NCBI GenBank assembly: GCA_050331475.1
Contig: JBHJGU010000039.1
Span: 1-21,718, forward strand
Source: JBHJGU01 sp050331475
Lineage (GTDB): Bacteria > Pseudomonadota > Alphaproteobacteria > Caulobacterales > Maricaulaceae
DNA: 21,718 nt
Direction of reading: 5' to 3'
Positions 1 to 7,246 of this stretch are shown one piece after another (positions within the stretch are counted from its first letter, which is position 1; each line of letters opens with the position of its first letter). The notes beneath the pieces were generated by a model, which ran no database searches, had not been told where the DNA came from, and saw only the letters and a program-made list of their open reading frames with translations. The position numbers and the translations under genes were made by a program.

Positions 1-234
1 TCAATGAGCCGGCGGGGAAACTGCCACGACAACGCCGTCGCCGAGAGCGTCTTCAACCTGCTCAAGCGAGAGCGGATCAGGCGTCGGACCTACAAAACCC
101 GCGACGACGCCCGCCAGGACGTGTTCGACTACATCGAGATGTTCTACAATCCGAAGCGAAAGCATGCGAGGAACGGGATGCTGTCGCCCGTCGCGTTTGA
201 ACGGCAGCAAAGTCAGAAAGCCGAAGGCGTCTAG
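1..234 (+). pseudogene. IS3-family transposase OrfB, C-terminal part (cut by window edge)
   Basis: The reading frame is open from the left edge and ends at TAG 232-234. It encodes the C-terminal part of an IS3-family DDE transposase (OrfB, rve integrase core). The stretch SRRGNCHDNAVAES near its beginning is the hallmark region around the catalytic glutamate (the E of AES), and FYNPKRKHARNGMLSPVAFE is the usual tail. The rest of OrfB, and OrfA, would lie to the left of the window, so it cannot be said whether the element is complete. An IS3-type terminal repeat follows the stop immediately. The family assignment is very secure. Typed as pseudogene only because just a fragment is visible here; the element may be intact outside the window. 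Confidence 0.9.
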
Positions 235-252
235 AAAACGCGGGGCTATTCA
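231..252 (+). repeat. Right terminal inverted repeat of the IS3-family element
   Basis: Just after the transposase stop the sequence ends ...CGCGGGGCTATTCA. Its reverse complement, TGAATAGCCCCGCG..., has the TGA start and GC-rich body typical of IS3-family terminal repeats. The left repeat is outside the window, so the exact inner boundary is an estimate. Confidence 0.7.
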
Positions 253-426
253 ATGAAGGGCGCCTTGATGGACATGATCGCCCTGTCGCAGTGCGGCTAT
301 CTTTTATGCGACACATGGAGCTCGTATACGCGGGCGCCGCGCGCGTGGGGCGATTTTTCCGAGAGCAGCGGACGGGTCCGCACCGTTAAAGTTCCACGCC
401 GCCCGCGCTGGTCGAAGCGCTCGTGA
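253..426 (+). pseudogene. Remnant of an IS3-disrupted gene, possibly glycan biosynthesis
   Basis: An open frame of 57 codons starts exactly at the IS boundary and ends at TGA 424-426. Residues 6-27 (MDMIALSQCGYLLCDTWSSY) resemble the C-terminal part of nucleotide-sugar-dependent transferases such as fucosyltransferase-like folds, where a line of the type 'D-ALS-C-LI-S-WSSFS' precedes the last helices. The likeness is recalled, not computed, and the fragment is short. The visible facts are that the frame is open through the IS edge and has no ribosome binding site of its own. This fits the 3' end of a gene cut by the IS insertion, in keeping with the glycosyltransferase neighbours. It could also be chance. 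Confidence 0.35.
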
Positions 427-574
427 ACCGAAAGCGTCAAATGTGTCGACAGGCTGCGCGGTTCGATCTGACGGTTGAAACGAACAATTTGCGCGAAACG
501 CGGCCGACAATGACGCGCCCTGTCTACGCAGACCGGGGGGGCGGACCGCGCCAACCGCCTTTTAGAGCGTTGGC
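427..574. other. Gap with no recognisable gene
   Basis: Between the IS-side remnant and the first glycosyltransferase I see no plausible gene, repeat or clear promoter. The longer open frames here on the minus strand have arginine/alanine-rich shadow composition. Any promoter for the gene at 575 would have to be here, but no convincing -35/-10 pair was found. Confidence 0.4.
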
Positions 575-1966
575 TTGAACACAGCTATCGCAACCGACGA
601 GAGGACGCCGCGCCTGCGGGTTTCCGTCGTCATCGTCACGGACGGTCGTATCCAGGCGTTGCGGTCGGCGCTCGACGCCTTGGAGCGAGTGGATTACCCC
701 GCATTCGAAGTCGTCGGCGGCGCCGGGCCGGCACGCGACGGCACACGGCCCATGATCGAGGCGCTTGCGGCTGAGGGACGCATCAAGGCGGCCACCTGCG
801 AAGAGCGCAATATCTCGAAAGCGCGCAACATCGGAATCGCCGCCGCCGCGGGCGAGGTCGTCGCATTTTTGGATGACGATGCGCTTGCGGAGAGCGGTTG
901 GCTCGCCGATCTCGCCGAAGCCTACGCAGACCCCGCCGTCGGCGGCGCCGGAGGGGTCGTTTTCGACCATACGGGCGCGGATTTCCAGTTTCGCTTTTCC
1001 GCATGCGACAGAACCGGCGCGGCGCGCCACGGGCTATCCGGCCCGGCGGGTGGCGATTTTCCGTTTTCCGCCGAGTTTCCGCATTTTCTCGGCGCCAATG
1101 CGTCGTTCCGCCGAGAGGCCTTGGCGGCGATTGGGGGCTTTGACGAAGAATACGATTACTATTTGGACGAAACCGATGTGTGCTGCCGATTGGTCGACGG
1201 AGACTGGCGACTGCGCCAAATCGACGGCGCTGCGGTTCACCACAAATACCTATCCAGTGCGATTCGGTCCGACAGGCGTATTTTGTTGTCGCGCGGGTCG
1301 GTGATCAAGAACCAGCTCTATTTCACGCTCGTCAACGGCCGGGATCATATCGATATGGTCAAAGCGGTGCGGACGTCGCTGGCGTTCGTCGACCGGCATC
1401 GTGGGGAGCTCGCCCGACACGCTGAGGCCGGCGACATCTATCCTTCGGCCGCCGAGGATTTCGACACCGATGCGGACGCTGCGCTGGCGACCGCGTTTGC
1501 GCGTGGGCTATCGGGCGAGCGCAAGACCCTGAGCCCAGACACCTTCGCCAATCCCCAGCCGTTTCGGTCGTTCGGGCCGCGTAAAGTCGCGCGATCCGGG
1601 TCGCATGCTGTGGTTCTAATCCCATGGCGCGAGACGGAAACCGAGATGCCGCTCGAGTCGATCAAAGGCCGGCTGGGGTCGGATGCGGCGGTCCGCGTGT
1701 TCGCCCTAGGCGCGCCGGAGCATCGCATCGACTATAGCGATGGCATTTGGCTGCATCACATCCGCCCCACCCCAACGCAGGGTCGGCGACGGCCGCATGC
1801 TGCGCGCCATCTGTCCGAACGGCTCTGGTGCGTCGCCTACAGCGCGCTGGCCGAATATCGTCGACTGGAGCGTTACGTTCGTTTCGGGCGGATCCTCAAT
1901 GCGGCCGAGCCAGTGTTCGACGTTGCGTTGACCGCGGACGGCTTGCCGGTCGAGTCTTGGGATTGA
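575..1966 (+). CDS. Glycosyltransferase family 2 protein
   Basis: A 463-aa family 2 (GT-A fold) glycosyltransferase, which would transfer a sugar from a nucleotide-sugar donor in the cytoplasm. The N-terminal beta strand VSVVIVTDGR (residues 16-25) opens the nucleotide-binding fold, FLDDDA (98-103) carries the metal-binding DxD motif, and LDETDVCCRL (197-206) matches the acceptor-side ED/ETD motif. About 170 residues after the catalytic domain are not recognised. The start is uncertain: the frame has a stop at 563-565, the first usable codon is TTG 575, and no strong Shine-Dalgarno sequence precedes it. A 5' truncation linked to the neighbouring IS cannot be excluded, although the fold seems complete. 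Its 3' end overlaps the convergent gene by 94 bp. The substrate cannot be deduced. Confidence 0.88.
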   Translation: MNTAIATDERTPRLRVSVVIVTDGRIQALRSALDALERVDYPAFEVVGGAGPARDGTRPMIEALAAEGRIKAATCEERNISKARNIGIAAAAGEVVAFLDDDALAESGWLADLAEAYADPAVGGAGGVVFDHTGADFQFRFSACDRTGAARHGLSGPAGGDFPFSAEFPHFLGANASFRREALAAIGGFDEEYDYYLDETDVCCRLVDGDWRLRQIDGAAVHHKYLSSAIRSDRRILLSRGSVIKNQLYFTLVNGRDHIDMVKAVRTSLAFVDRHRGELARHAEAGDIYPSAAEDFDTDADAALATAFARGLSGERKTLSPDTFANPQPFRSFGPRKVARSGSHAVVLIPWRETETEMPLESIKGRLGSDAAVRVFALGAPEHRIDYSDGIWLHHIRPTPTQGRRRPHAARHLSERLWCVAYSALAEYRRLERYVRFGRILNAAEPVFDVALTADGLPVESWD

Positions 1967-3156
1967 GGCGGCTCTAAAGACTGCGCGGAGTGCGGATAGC
2001 CGTCGATTAACGGTCGTAGAGCGATGGATCGGACCGCTCGAGCTGCGGGCTCGCCACCGTCGTCATACGCAGCGACCAATCGATCGGCGCGTCGTTCGAA
2101 CACGGCGGCCCAAAAGGGGGCGCGAACGGTTCTGTGCGGCCAGCAAACCGGCGCGATCAGGCCCGCATCGACCAGGTCTTGCGGCGATTGATAGAGGCGG
2201 CTTCGGCTATAAGTCATTTCAAGCGCCGGATCGTCCGCCAAACACTCTGCGTAGCATTTGTATTCGAAACTCTCATTCCAATAATCGCCTGCGGCGACTT
2301 TCGCGCCAATCGTACTTATAGCGTCATAATGGAACTTGAAGTGCAGGAGCGCGAGGTGGCGCGGCGCGCCGAAGTTTTTCCGATAGGGCCAAATGTGATG
2401 AGGGTTTTCGAAAACCGCATCGGCGCTCAACTTGAACAACGGATACTTGGTCAGCTGCGGTTTAAATGCCGGCGTTCGGGCGCCGAAAATCCGACGTCGA
2501 GGGCCTCCGATGCAGGATTCTAAATACGCGAGGCGGCTCTCGTCATAGCCCTCCGCGTCGAAATAACCGAACTGCCGCCATGGCCGACAGGCGTCCAGGG
2601 GCGGCGTACTCAGCAATGGTCCGGGTGCGTACATATCGACGAGCAGTCCGCGTGCGCGGTCGAGACCAGCCTCGTCCAACACGGCGACGAGATCGGGCAA
2701 GCTGCGTTCGCCCGCCTGGTCGAAGACCAGTAACTCGTCGGCGTCGACATATAAGAACCATTGATCGACGGAAAACGACTTCATGACGCGATTAATCCAG
2801 CCTTGTTTCGCACGCCAATGAAAACGATCCAACGTTCGCCAAAGCTCCACGTCGGTCTGCGCCGCCAGCGTTTCGGCCGTTCCGTCGCTTGAGCCGTTGT
2901 CGATGAACACGAACCGATCCACGCCCAGACTGCGATAATGATGCAGAAAGGGCCCAATCATCGGGCGCTCGTTTTTGGCGACACAAACAACGATGGGTTT
3001 GAGATCGGTTGCGGCGTCGTCCCGCCCGCGCGAAGATTCGCTTAACTTGACGAGCTTGGCGGTTTTGGCCAGCGCCATAACGTCATGGGCGAGTTTGGAG
3101 GGCCGTTCCGGGCGTCTCGATGCGCGAAGCGCTGCACCGTCGTCGTCATGCGTCAT
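1873..3156 (-). CDS. Glycosyltransferase family 2 type (Glyco_tranf_2_4-like)
   Basis: A 427-aa protein on the minus strand with the signature of the Glyco_tranf_2_4 / GT92-like group: an N-terminal strand with VCVAKNE (57-63), DNGSSDGT (86-93) in the nucleotide-binding loop, and YVDADELL (136-143) as the metal-binding DxD region. These enzymes usually act in exopolysaccharide or O-antigen assembly. The first 50 residues are charged and probably disordered. The ATG at 3156 is the furthest plausible start and the RBS is weak; a later start before residue 50 is possible. The last 30 or so residues are low in complexity and lie inside the convergent gene at 575-1966, so the C-terminus may have been extended by loss of an earlier stop. 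The sugar is unknown. Confidence 0.87.
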   Translation of the reverse strand: MTHDDDGAALRASRRPERPSKLAHDVMALAKTAKLVKLSESSRGRDDAATDLKPIVVCVAKNERPMIGPFLHHYRSLGVDRFVFIDNGSSDGTAETLAAQTDVELWRTLDRFHWRAKQGWINRVMKSFSVDQWFLYVDADELLVFDQAGERSLPDLVAVLDEAGLDRARGLLVDMYAPGPLLSTPPLDACRPWRQFGYFDAEGYDESRLAYLESCIGGPRRRIFGARTPAFKPQLTKYPLFKLSADAVFENPHHIWPYRKNFGAPRHLALLHFKFHYDAISTIGAKVAAGDYWNESFEYKCYAECLADDPALEMTYSRSRLYQSPQDLVDAGLIAPVCWPHRTVRAPFWAAVFERRADRLVAAYDDGGEPAARAVRSIALRPLIDGYPHSAQSLEPPQSQDSTGKPSAVNATSNTGSAALRIRPKRT

Positions 3157-3209
3157 ATGCGTGGTTTTCCGTTCAGCAAGCCGGCGAGCGACCTGTAATG
3201 GCAGCTTAC

Positions 3210-3243
3210 GATAGCGATCCGGCGGCCGCCACCGGCCGCTATC
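3210..3243. repeat. Inverted repeat / hairpin upstream of the 3156 gene
   Basis: GATAGCG (3210-3216) pairs with CGCTATC (3237-3243), and inside this CCGG pairs with CCGG, which would form a strong stem. There is no U-tract, so it is not a typical intrinsic terminator. It lies about 55 bp upstream of the minus-strand start and could be an operator or 5'-UTR structure. Confidence 0.4.
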
Positions 3244-3527
3244 AGCGATAAGATCGGCGTCCCGTTACGTTGAGACCCGGTCCTGGACCGGAGCGCCCAA
3301 AGCCCCCTCCGTAAGATGGATATTCTTCTGGGCTTGCCTCTGGAAACCCGTTAAACGAAACAAAAACCAGGGGGTGGATTTCCGAAACTGTAGAGTAGAG
3401 AGCCGATCGCGGCGGTCTCACGCGTTCGATCCCATCGGCCGTTACACACCTCTAAGCGCGCTGAAACGGGCGAGTTGTCCGATCTGGGGTGCTTATGGAG
3501 TGGGGTGTGTGCGCATCTCGCTGGCGT

Positions 3528-3536
3528 GGGGGGGGG
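3528..3536. repeat. Nine-G homopolymer tract
   Basis: Nine consecutive G between genes, 160 bp upstream of the 821-aa glycosyltransferase. Runs of this length can slip during replication. A role in promoter phase variation is an inference only. Confidence 0.6.
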
Positions 3537-3695
3537 TCGCAAAGCGTTGTGTCGTAGCCAACGGTCGATGCCCGAATGCAAGTAGATCTCGGTTCCGATG
3601 CGTTGCGAGCGTTCGCAATCAACCATTCTTGGCTGCATAATTTGGTTCTAGCGGCCTAGAAGTGATGAAATACTTTGGACTAGGGAGCGTAGAGA

Positions 3696-6161
3696 ATGTC
3701 CGTTAATTTTGAGAAAGACGATGCAGAGCTCAGCGTGCATTTGCGCAACGTTCCAAATTTGGCGACGCGAGCGTCCGACATGGCGACGACGCCGCCATGG
3801 ATTGAAGTGGCGAACACGCATTCCGACGCCGGGATCAGTTTTTTAGCCGAAGACGCCGATGGGGCGGTTCTGAATATCGGTTGGCGGTTGCATCTGGGGT
3901 CGACCTTTGTCGTCGAGGGGCGCTTGTTCCATGCGCCACGCGCTTTAGGACCGGGCCAGTCGATTGTCGAAACGATCACGCTACCGGATAATTTGCCCTC
4001 GGGCCGATATAGCCTCCAGGTATTGTTGGTGCGTGAGAGAAAGTACTGGTTTCTCGCCCACGAGAACTGCAGCCCTTTGGTCTTCGATGTCGCCGTCCGC
4101 TCGACAGCGCCGCTTGGACTGTCCGATGCCCTTACGCAGTTCCAGGCGGTTTTCGAGGCGCATCCCACTTTGAAGTCGATTGTCGAGACGGTTGACCGTA
4201 ACAAATTTCGCGCTCTATTTAAAACGATTGTCGACCGTCACGCATTCAGTGAAGGTGTCTTTCACGCGCGCAGCCGGATATCGGCTTTGTTTTCCGGTAT
4301 GCAGTCAAAGTCGGATTTGGCTGGCGACAATATTGTGAGCCATCTCTATCATCGCCATTGCGCGGGATCGCAAGAGAGCGGGGATAGGTGGTCGCCCAAG
4401 CAAGTGGTCGGCGCCATGCTCGCCCTGCACCGGGAATTGGCGGCGCAGCGCTGCGATTTGGAATTCGTCTTTGCGCCGGAGATGCTTAGCGCGTTCCATA
4501 AGCCGTTGTTCGACCGAGAGGGCGTCCCCTCCACCGTGACGCCGGCTTGGGCGGAGATTTCGGCGTCCTTCCCTGAAGACTTGTTCCCCTATGTCGATCG
4601 CTTCGATGCTCTGGCTTGGCGATTGTCCGAGCACGCGCGGCGGTACGGACACAGAACGCCCTATCTTCTTCCGCTCGATGTTTTCGACCATTTGTCGGAC
4701 GCGACGTCGCTCTGGTCCGGCGAGTATACCTCGAAATACTATAATTTATGGATTGACACCCATGGATTGCGCGCTCGTTACGACGATACGCTCGCGGGTG
4801 CGATGTTGTGCAATTTAGAGCTCGCTTTGTCGAACGTGACCGATTTGTTCAGTTCTGTATTCCTGACCGACACAATGTTGAAGAATTGGGCCCAGCAGAT
4901 CCCCGAGCTTGGGGTCAGCTATTTCGAATTTATCGCTTGGTTTTGTTTCGCCGACGACGGTCCTATCGGCGAGGCCGATATTGCGCGGTTCTCCACAACG
5001 TATCTCAAAAACAAGACTGGACGGGTGAACCGATGGCTGCCGGCGGACCGCGCGGCGCTGGACGAACCCGTAAGTCCCGATAACGAGCGGCCCAGCGTCA
5101 AGCTCATCGGCTTGTTGCGCTCTGTTTCCGGGCTCGGCCAAAACGCGCGGATGATCAAGAGCGGTCTCGGAGATCACGTTAAGCTGTCGACGCTGGATAT
5201 GGAGTCGCCTCCGGGAGACGAAGATCCACCGGCGGCGCAGGATGCGGACGTGGCGCTTTACGCCGTGAACGCCGAATACGTCCCCTCCGTCGTTCTAAGA
5301 AACGCGCGCATGGGCGTTATCGGCGCGAAGCAGATCGGGTTTTTCCTATGGGAGCTTGAGAATCTAGCCCCAGAGCAACATCTCGCCGTGGCGATGATGG
5401 ACGAGATCTGGACGCCATCGGACTTCGTTCGCCAAGTTTTCGCTCAGCACCACGACCACATTTTGAATATTCGCAAGGGTTTAAGCGTGCCCGACCCCGC
5501 CGTCTTGCCGACCGGGCTCGGGCTTGACGACGCCTTCACCTTCCTTGTCGCATACGATGCGAATTCCGGCGTGGAGCGGAAAAACCCTCTGGCCGCCGTC
5601 AAGGCCTTCCAGCAGGCGTTCCCCAACGAGCCCGGCGTGCGCTTGGTCGTGAAATCCGGCGGCCTTCAAGCGCCGAGCTGGGGCGATCCGCATGGACAGA
5701 TCGGGGCGATCCAGGCCCTCGCCGATGACGATCCGCGGATCCGACTGGTGGCGGAACTCCTCCCCGAAGCGGCGTTTTTCGGCTTAATCGCGTCGGTGGA
5801 TTGCGTTGTGTCCATGCATCGCAGCGAAGGGTTCGGCTATCTCCCCGCTTACGGTCTCATGTACGAGAAGCCCGTGATCGCGACGAACTATTCCGGGCCA
5901 ACCGATTTTTGCACAGAAGACACCGCGTTTCTGGTGCCTTACGAAATGAAGTCAGCCTCGCGTGAGGAGATTTTCCTCAACACGCCGGCTCCGCGATGGG
6001 CGGATCCAGATATAGAGGCGTGCGCCCAGGCGATGGTCGACGTGTTTAACGATCGCGAAGCGGCTCAACGGAAAGCGGTCGCCGGCCGTACTTTCATGCA
6101 AACCCATTATCATCCCGACCCCTTCGGTGCGCGCCTTCTCGACCGACTGCGGAGCGTTTAG
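3696..6161 (+). CDS. Large three-part glycosyltransferase (GT4-type C-terminus)
   Basis: An 821-aa protein, probably the first gene of the glycosylation operon. Residues about 25-135 look like a beta-sandwich (Ig-like) domain of the kind found next to polysaccharide enzymes, with the pattern '...GWRLH...LGPGQS...LPSGRYSLQVLLVRE...WF'. Residues about 160-460 are an unrecognised mostly helical region. From V468 (VKLIGLLRSVSGLGQNAR) begins a GT-B fold glycosyltransferase; the HRSEGFGYLPAYGL stretch (708-721, S710-EGFG) followed by KPVIATNYSG is the donor-binding E-x7-E-like signature of GT4. ATG 3696 is preceded by GGGAGCG at good spacing, so the start is secure. Downstream is a small inverted repeat and then the sulfotransferase-like gene on the same strand. 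The donor and acceptor are unknown. Confidence 0.85.
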   Translation: MSVNFEKDDAELSVHLRNVPNLATRASDMATTPPWIEVANTHSDAGISFLAEDADGAVLNIGWRLHLGSTFVVEGRLFHAPRALGPGQSIVETITLPDNLPSGRYSLQVLLVRERKYWFLAHENCSPLVFDVAVRSTAPLGLSDALTQFQAVFEAHPTLKSIVETVDRNKFRALFKTIVDRHAFSEGVFHARSRISALFSGMQSKSDLAGDNIVSHLYHRHCAGSQESGDRWSPKQVVGAMLALHRELAAQRCDLEFVFAPEMLSAFHKPLFDREGVPSTVTPAWAEISASFPEDLFPYVDRFDALAWRLSEHARRYGHRTPYLLPLDVFDHLSDATSLWSGEYTSKYYNLWIDTHGLRARYDDTLAGAMLCNLELALSNVTDLFSSVFLTDTMLKNWAQQIPELGVSYFEFIAWFCFADDGPIGEADIARFSTTYLKNKTGRVNRWLPADRAALDEPVSPDNERPSVKLIGLLRSVSGLGQNARMIKSGLGDHVKLSTLDMESPPGDEDPPAAQDADVALYAVNAEYVPSVVLRNARMGVIGAKQIGFFLWELENLAPEQHLAVAMMDEIWTPSDFVRQVFAQHHDHILNIRKGLSVPDPAVLPTGLGLDDAFTFLVAYDANSGVERKNPLAAVKAFQQAFPNEPGVRLVVKSGGLQAPSWGDPHGQIGAIQALADDDPRIRLVAELLPEAAFFGLIASVDCVVSMHRSEGFGYLPAYGLMYEKPVIATNYSGPTDFCTEDTAFLVPYEMKSASREEIFLNTPAPRWADPDIEACAQAMVDVFNDREAAQRKAVAGRTFMQTHYHPDPFGARLLDRLRSV

Positions 6162-6163
6162 TC

Positions 6164-6180
6164 TTTGGCGGTCGGCCAAA
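6164..6180. terminator. Weak hairpin after the 821-aa gene
   Basis: TTTGGC (6164-6169) and GCCAAA (6175-6180) form a six-base stem with a five-base loop immediately after the stop at 6161. No T run follows, so it may only attenuate or stabilise the message. Transcription probably continues into the next gene. Confidence 0.3.
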
Positions 6181-6240
6181 TCGACGTTCGGCGGATCCGA
6201 CCTCGTCGGGCGTCAGCGGGGATGTATAGTAAAAGTGGTT

Positions 6241-6246
6241 AGGTGA
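6241..6246 (+). promoter_or_regulatory. Ribosome binding site that decides the 6255 start
   Basis: AGGTGA stands eight bases before ATG 6255. The alternative GTG at 6243 lies inside this same sequence and has no good site of its own, so the ATG is preferred. Confidence 0.6.
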
Positions 6247-6254
6247 CCCCGATC

Positions 6255-7004
6255 ATGCTTATATTAAGCTATGGGATTACTAAGTCTGGCAGTACGCTCG
6301 CTTTCGAGCTTGCGAAGGGCATCTTGACGAGTGCGGGTTACGAACAGCCCCGTTTGCCGGATCGCGTCGTCACGTCGGGGCACAATATCAACTTCATTGA
6401 GCGCGCGAACGCCGCAACGCTCGGCGCTTTAATCGAGACGATCGGGCCGGATCGCAGAATCGTCGTTAAATGCCATTGTCGATTCGACTTAAAGCTATTG
6501 GATCGAATCGAGGCCTGGATCGCTGCAGGCGATTTACAGATCCACGCCGCCTATCGCGATCCGCGGGAGATTTGTCTATCTCTGTTGGATGCCGGCGAGC
6601 GCGCTCGAGCGGCTAACCGAAAAGAGTTCTCCGAAATTGAGACGCTCGATAAAGCGATTAGGGTTTGTCGCCGTCAAATCGATACTTTTACGCGTTGGGC
6701 GATGATTAACGGGGCGCTCGTCCTATTCTATAACGATGTCGCTTTCGATTTCGAAACGACGATTTCGCGCATGGCCGAACACCTCGGTGTCGAGCCAGAC
6801 CGAGACGCCGTGAGGACCTATGCGTTCGAACAAGCCTTTACGCAGAAGAACAAGGCCGTGCTCGATCGCTATAAGGACGACCTGACGGTGCGCGAAAACG
6901 AACGCTTATTGGAGACGTTTGGCGGCTTTATTCGCTTTGCCTGCGAACAGCCCATCGAGCCATGGCTCGCAAAGCGTCGCGCGCATTTGCTCTCGCTGTT
7001 ATGA
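6255..7004 (+). CDS. Sulfotransferase-family protein
   Basis: A 249-aa cytoplasmic protein with the two PAPS-binding signatures of sulfotransferases. SYGITKSGSTL (5-15) is the 5'-phosphosulfate-binding loop (usual form PKSGTT/TRSGST) at the very N-terminus. YRDPREICLSLLD (100-112) is the 3'-phosphate-binding region. It would move sulfate from PAPS to a hydroxyl group, here most likely on the glycan made by its neighbours; related folds also act on lipids and proteins. Length matches short bacterial sulfotransferases. ATG 6255 is preferred over GTG 6243 because of the AGGTGA before it. Its TGA (7002-7004) overlaps the ATG of a small ORF at 7001, suggesting translational coupling. Confidence 0.78.
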   Translation: MLILSYGITKSGSTLAFELAKGILTSAGYEQPRLPDRVVTSGHNINFIERANAATLGALIETIGPDRRIVVKCHCRFDLKLLDRIEAWIAAGDLQIHAAYRDPREICLSLLDAGERARAANRKEFSEIETLDKAIRVCRRQIDTFTRWAMINGALVLFYNDVAFDFETTISRMAEHLGVEPDRDAVRTYAFEQAFTQKNKAVLDRYKDDLTVRENERLLETFGGFIRFACEQPIEPWLAKRRAHLLSLL

Positions 7005-7246
7005 GCAACGTTCATGTCCACCGGAGGCCGCTTCAGCGCGAGCGCGCCTCGTTGCGGTCGGCCATCGGACGAGACGGGCCGGGTTTGGACGCCCCTGCCT
7101 TGTGGGACGCGGATTGGTGTCTCGCGTCGAAATCGTGTGTTGTCCGGGCGCCGGGGGGCGATGGGTTAGACGGGTGTGCGAAGCAAAACAGGGGACGCGC
7201 CGGGGTGGAGGCGTGTGTCGGTCTAGCGGGACAATGGCGGCTATGA
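7001..7246 (+). CDS. Possible translationally coupled small ORF (81 aa)
   Basis: This frame fills the 229-bp space between the sulfotransferase and FkbM-fusion genes. It starts in an ATGA overlap with the upstream stop (7001-7004) and ends in a second ATGA overlap (7243-7246) with a candidate start of the downstream gene. Third positions are roughly 70% G/C by hand count, as in its neighbours. Against it: no clear Shine-Dalgarno sequence, an arginine- and cysteine-rich composition, and no family likeness that I recognise. It could equally be non-coding spacer that happens to be open. No function is proposed. Confidence 0.3.
   Translation: MSNVHVHRRPLQRERASLRSAIGRDGPGLDAPALWDADWCLASKSCVVRAPGGDGLDGCAKQNRGRAGVEACVGLAGQWRL

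Larger units (their letters stand above)
3157..3695. other. 539-bp divergent intergenic region
   Basis: This separates the minus-strand gene (start 3156) from the + strand operon (start 3696), so it should hold two divergent promoters. I see no convincing coding region. It contains a long hairpin at 3210-3243, a 15-nt palindrome at 3277-3291 (seven-base arms, one-base centre) and a run of nine G at 3528-3536. The last 60 bases before 3696 are A+T-richer and are a reasonable promoter location, but no consensus pair can be assigned with confidence. Confidence 0.5.

Noticed and set aside
524..1030. 168-aa open frame on the minus strand
   Set aside because: Antisense to the glycosyltransferase with its clear DxD motif; no likeness or start signal of its own.
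2134..2523. 129-aa plus-strand frame
   Set aside because: It is antisense to the conserved Glyco_tranf_2_4-type gene and shows no family motif.
6919..7242. Extended N-terminus of the FkbM-fusion protein
   Set aside because: The frame is open, but it overlaps the sulfotransferase gene, is Arg/Gly/Cys-rich and precedes all FkbM homology; starts at 7234 or 7243 are better.
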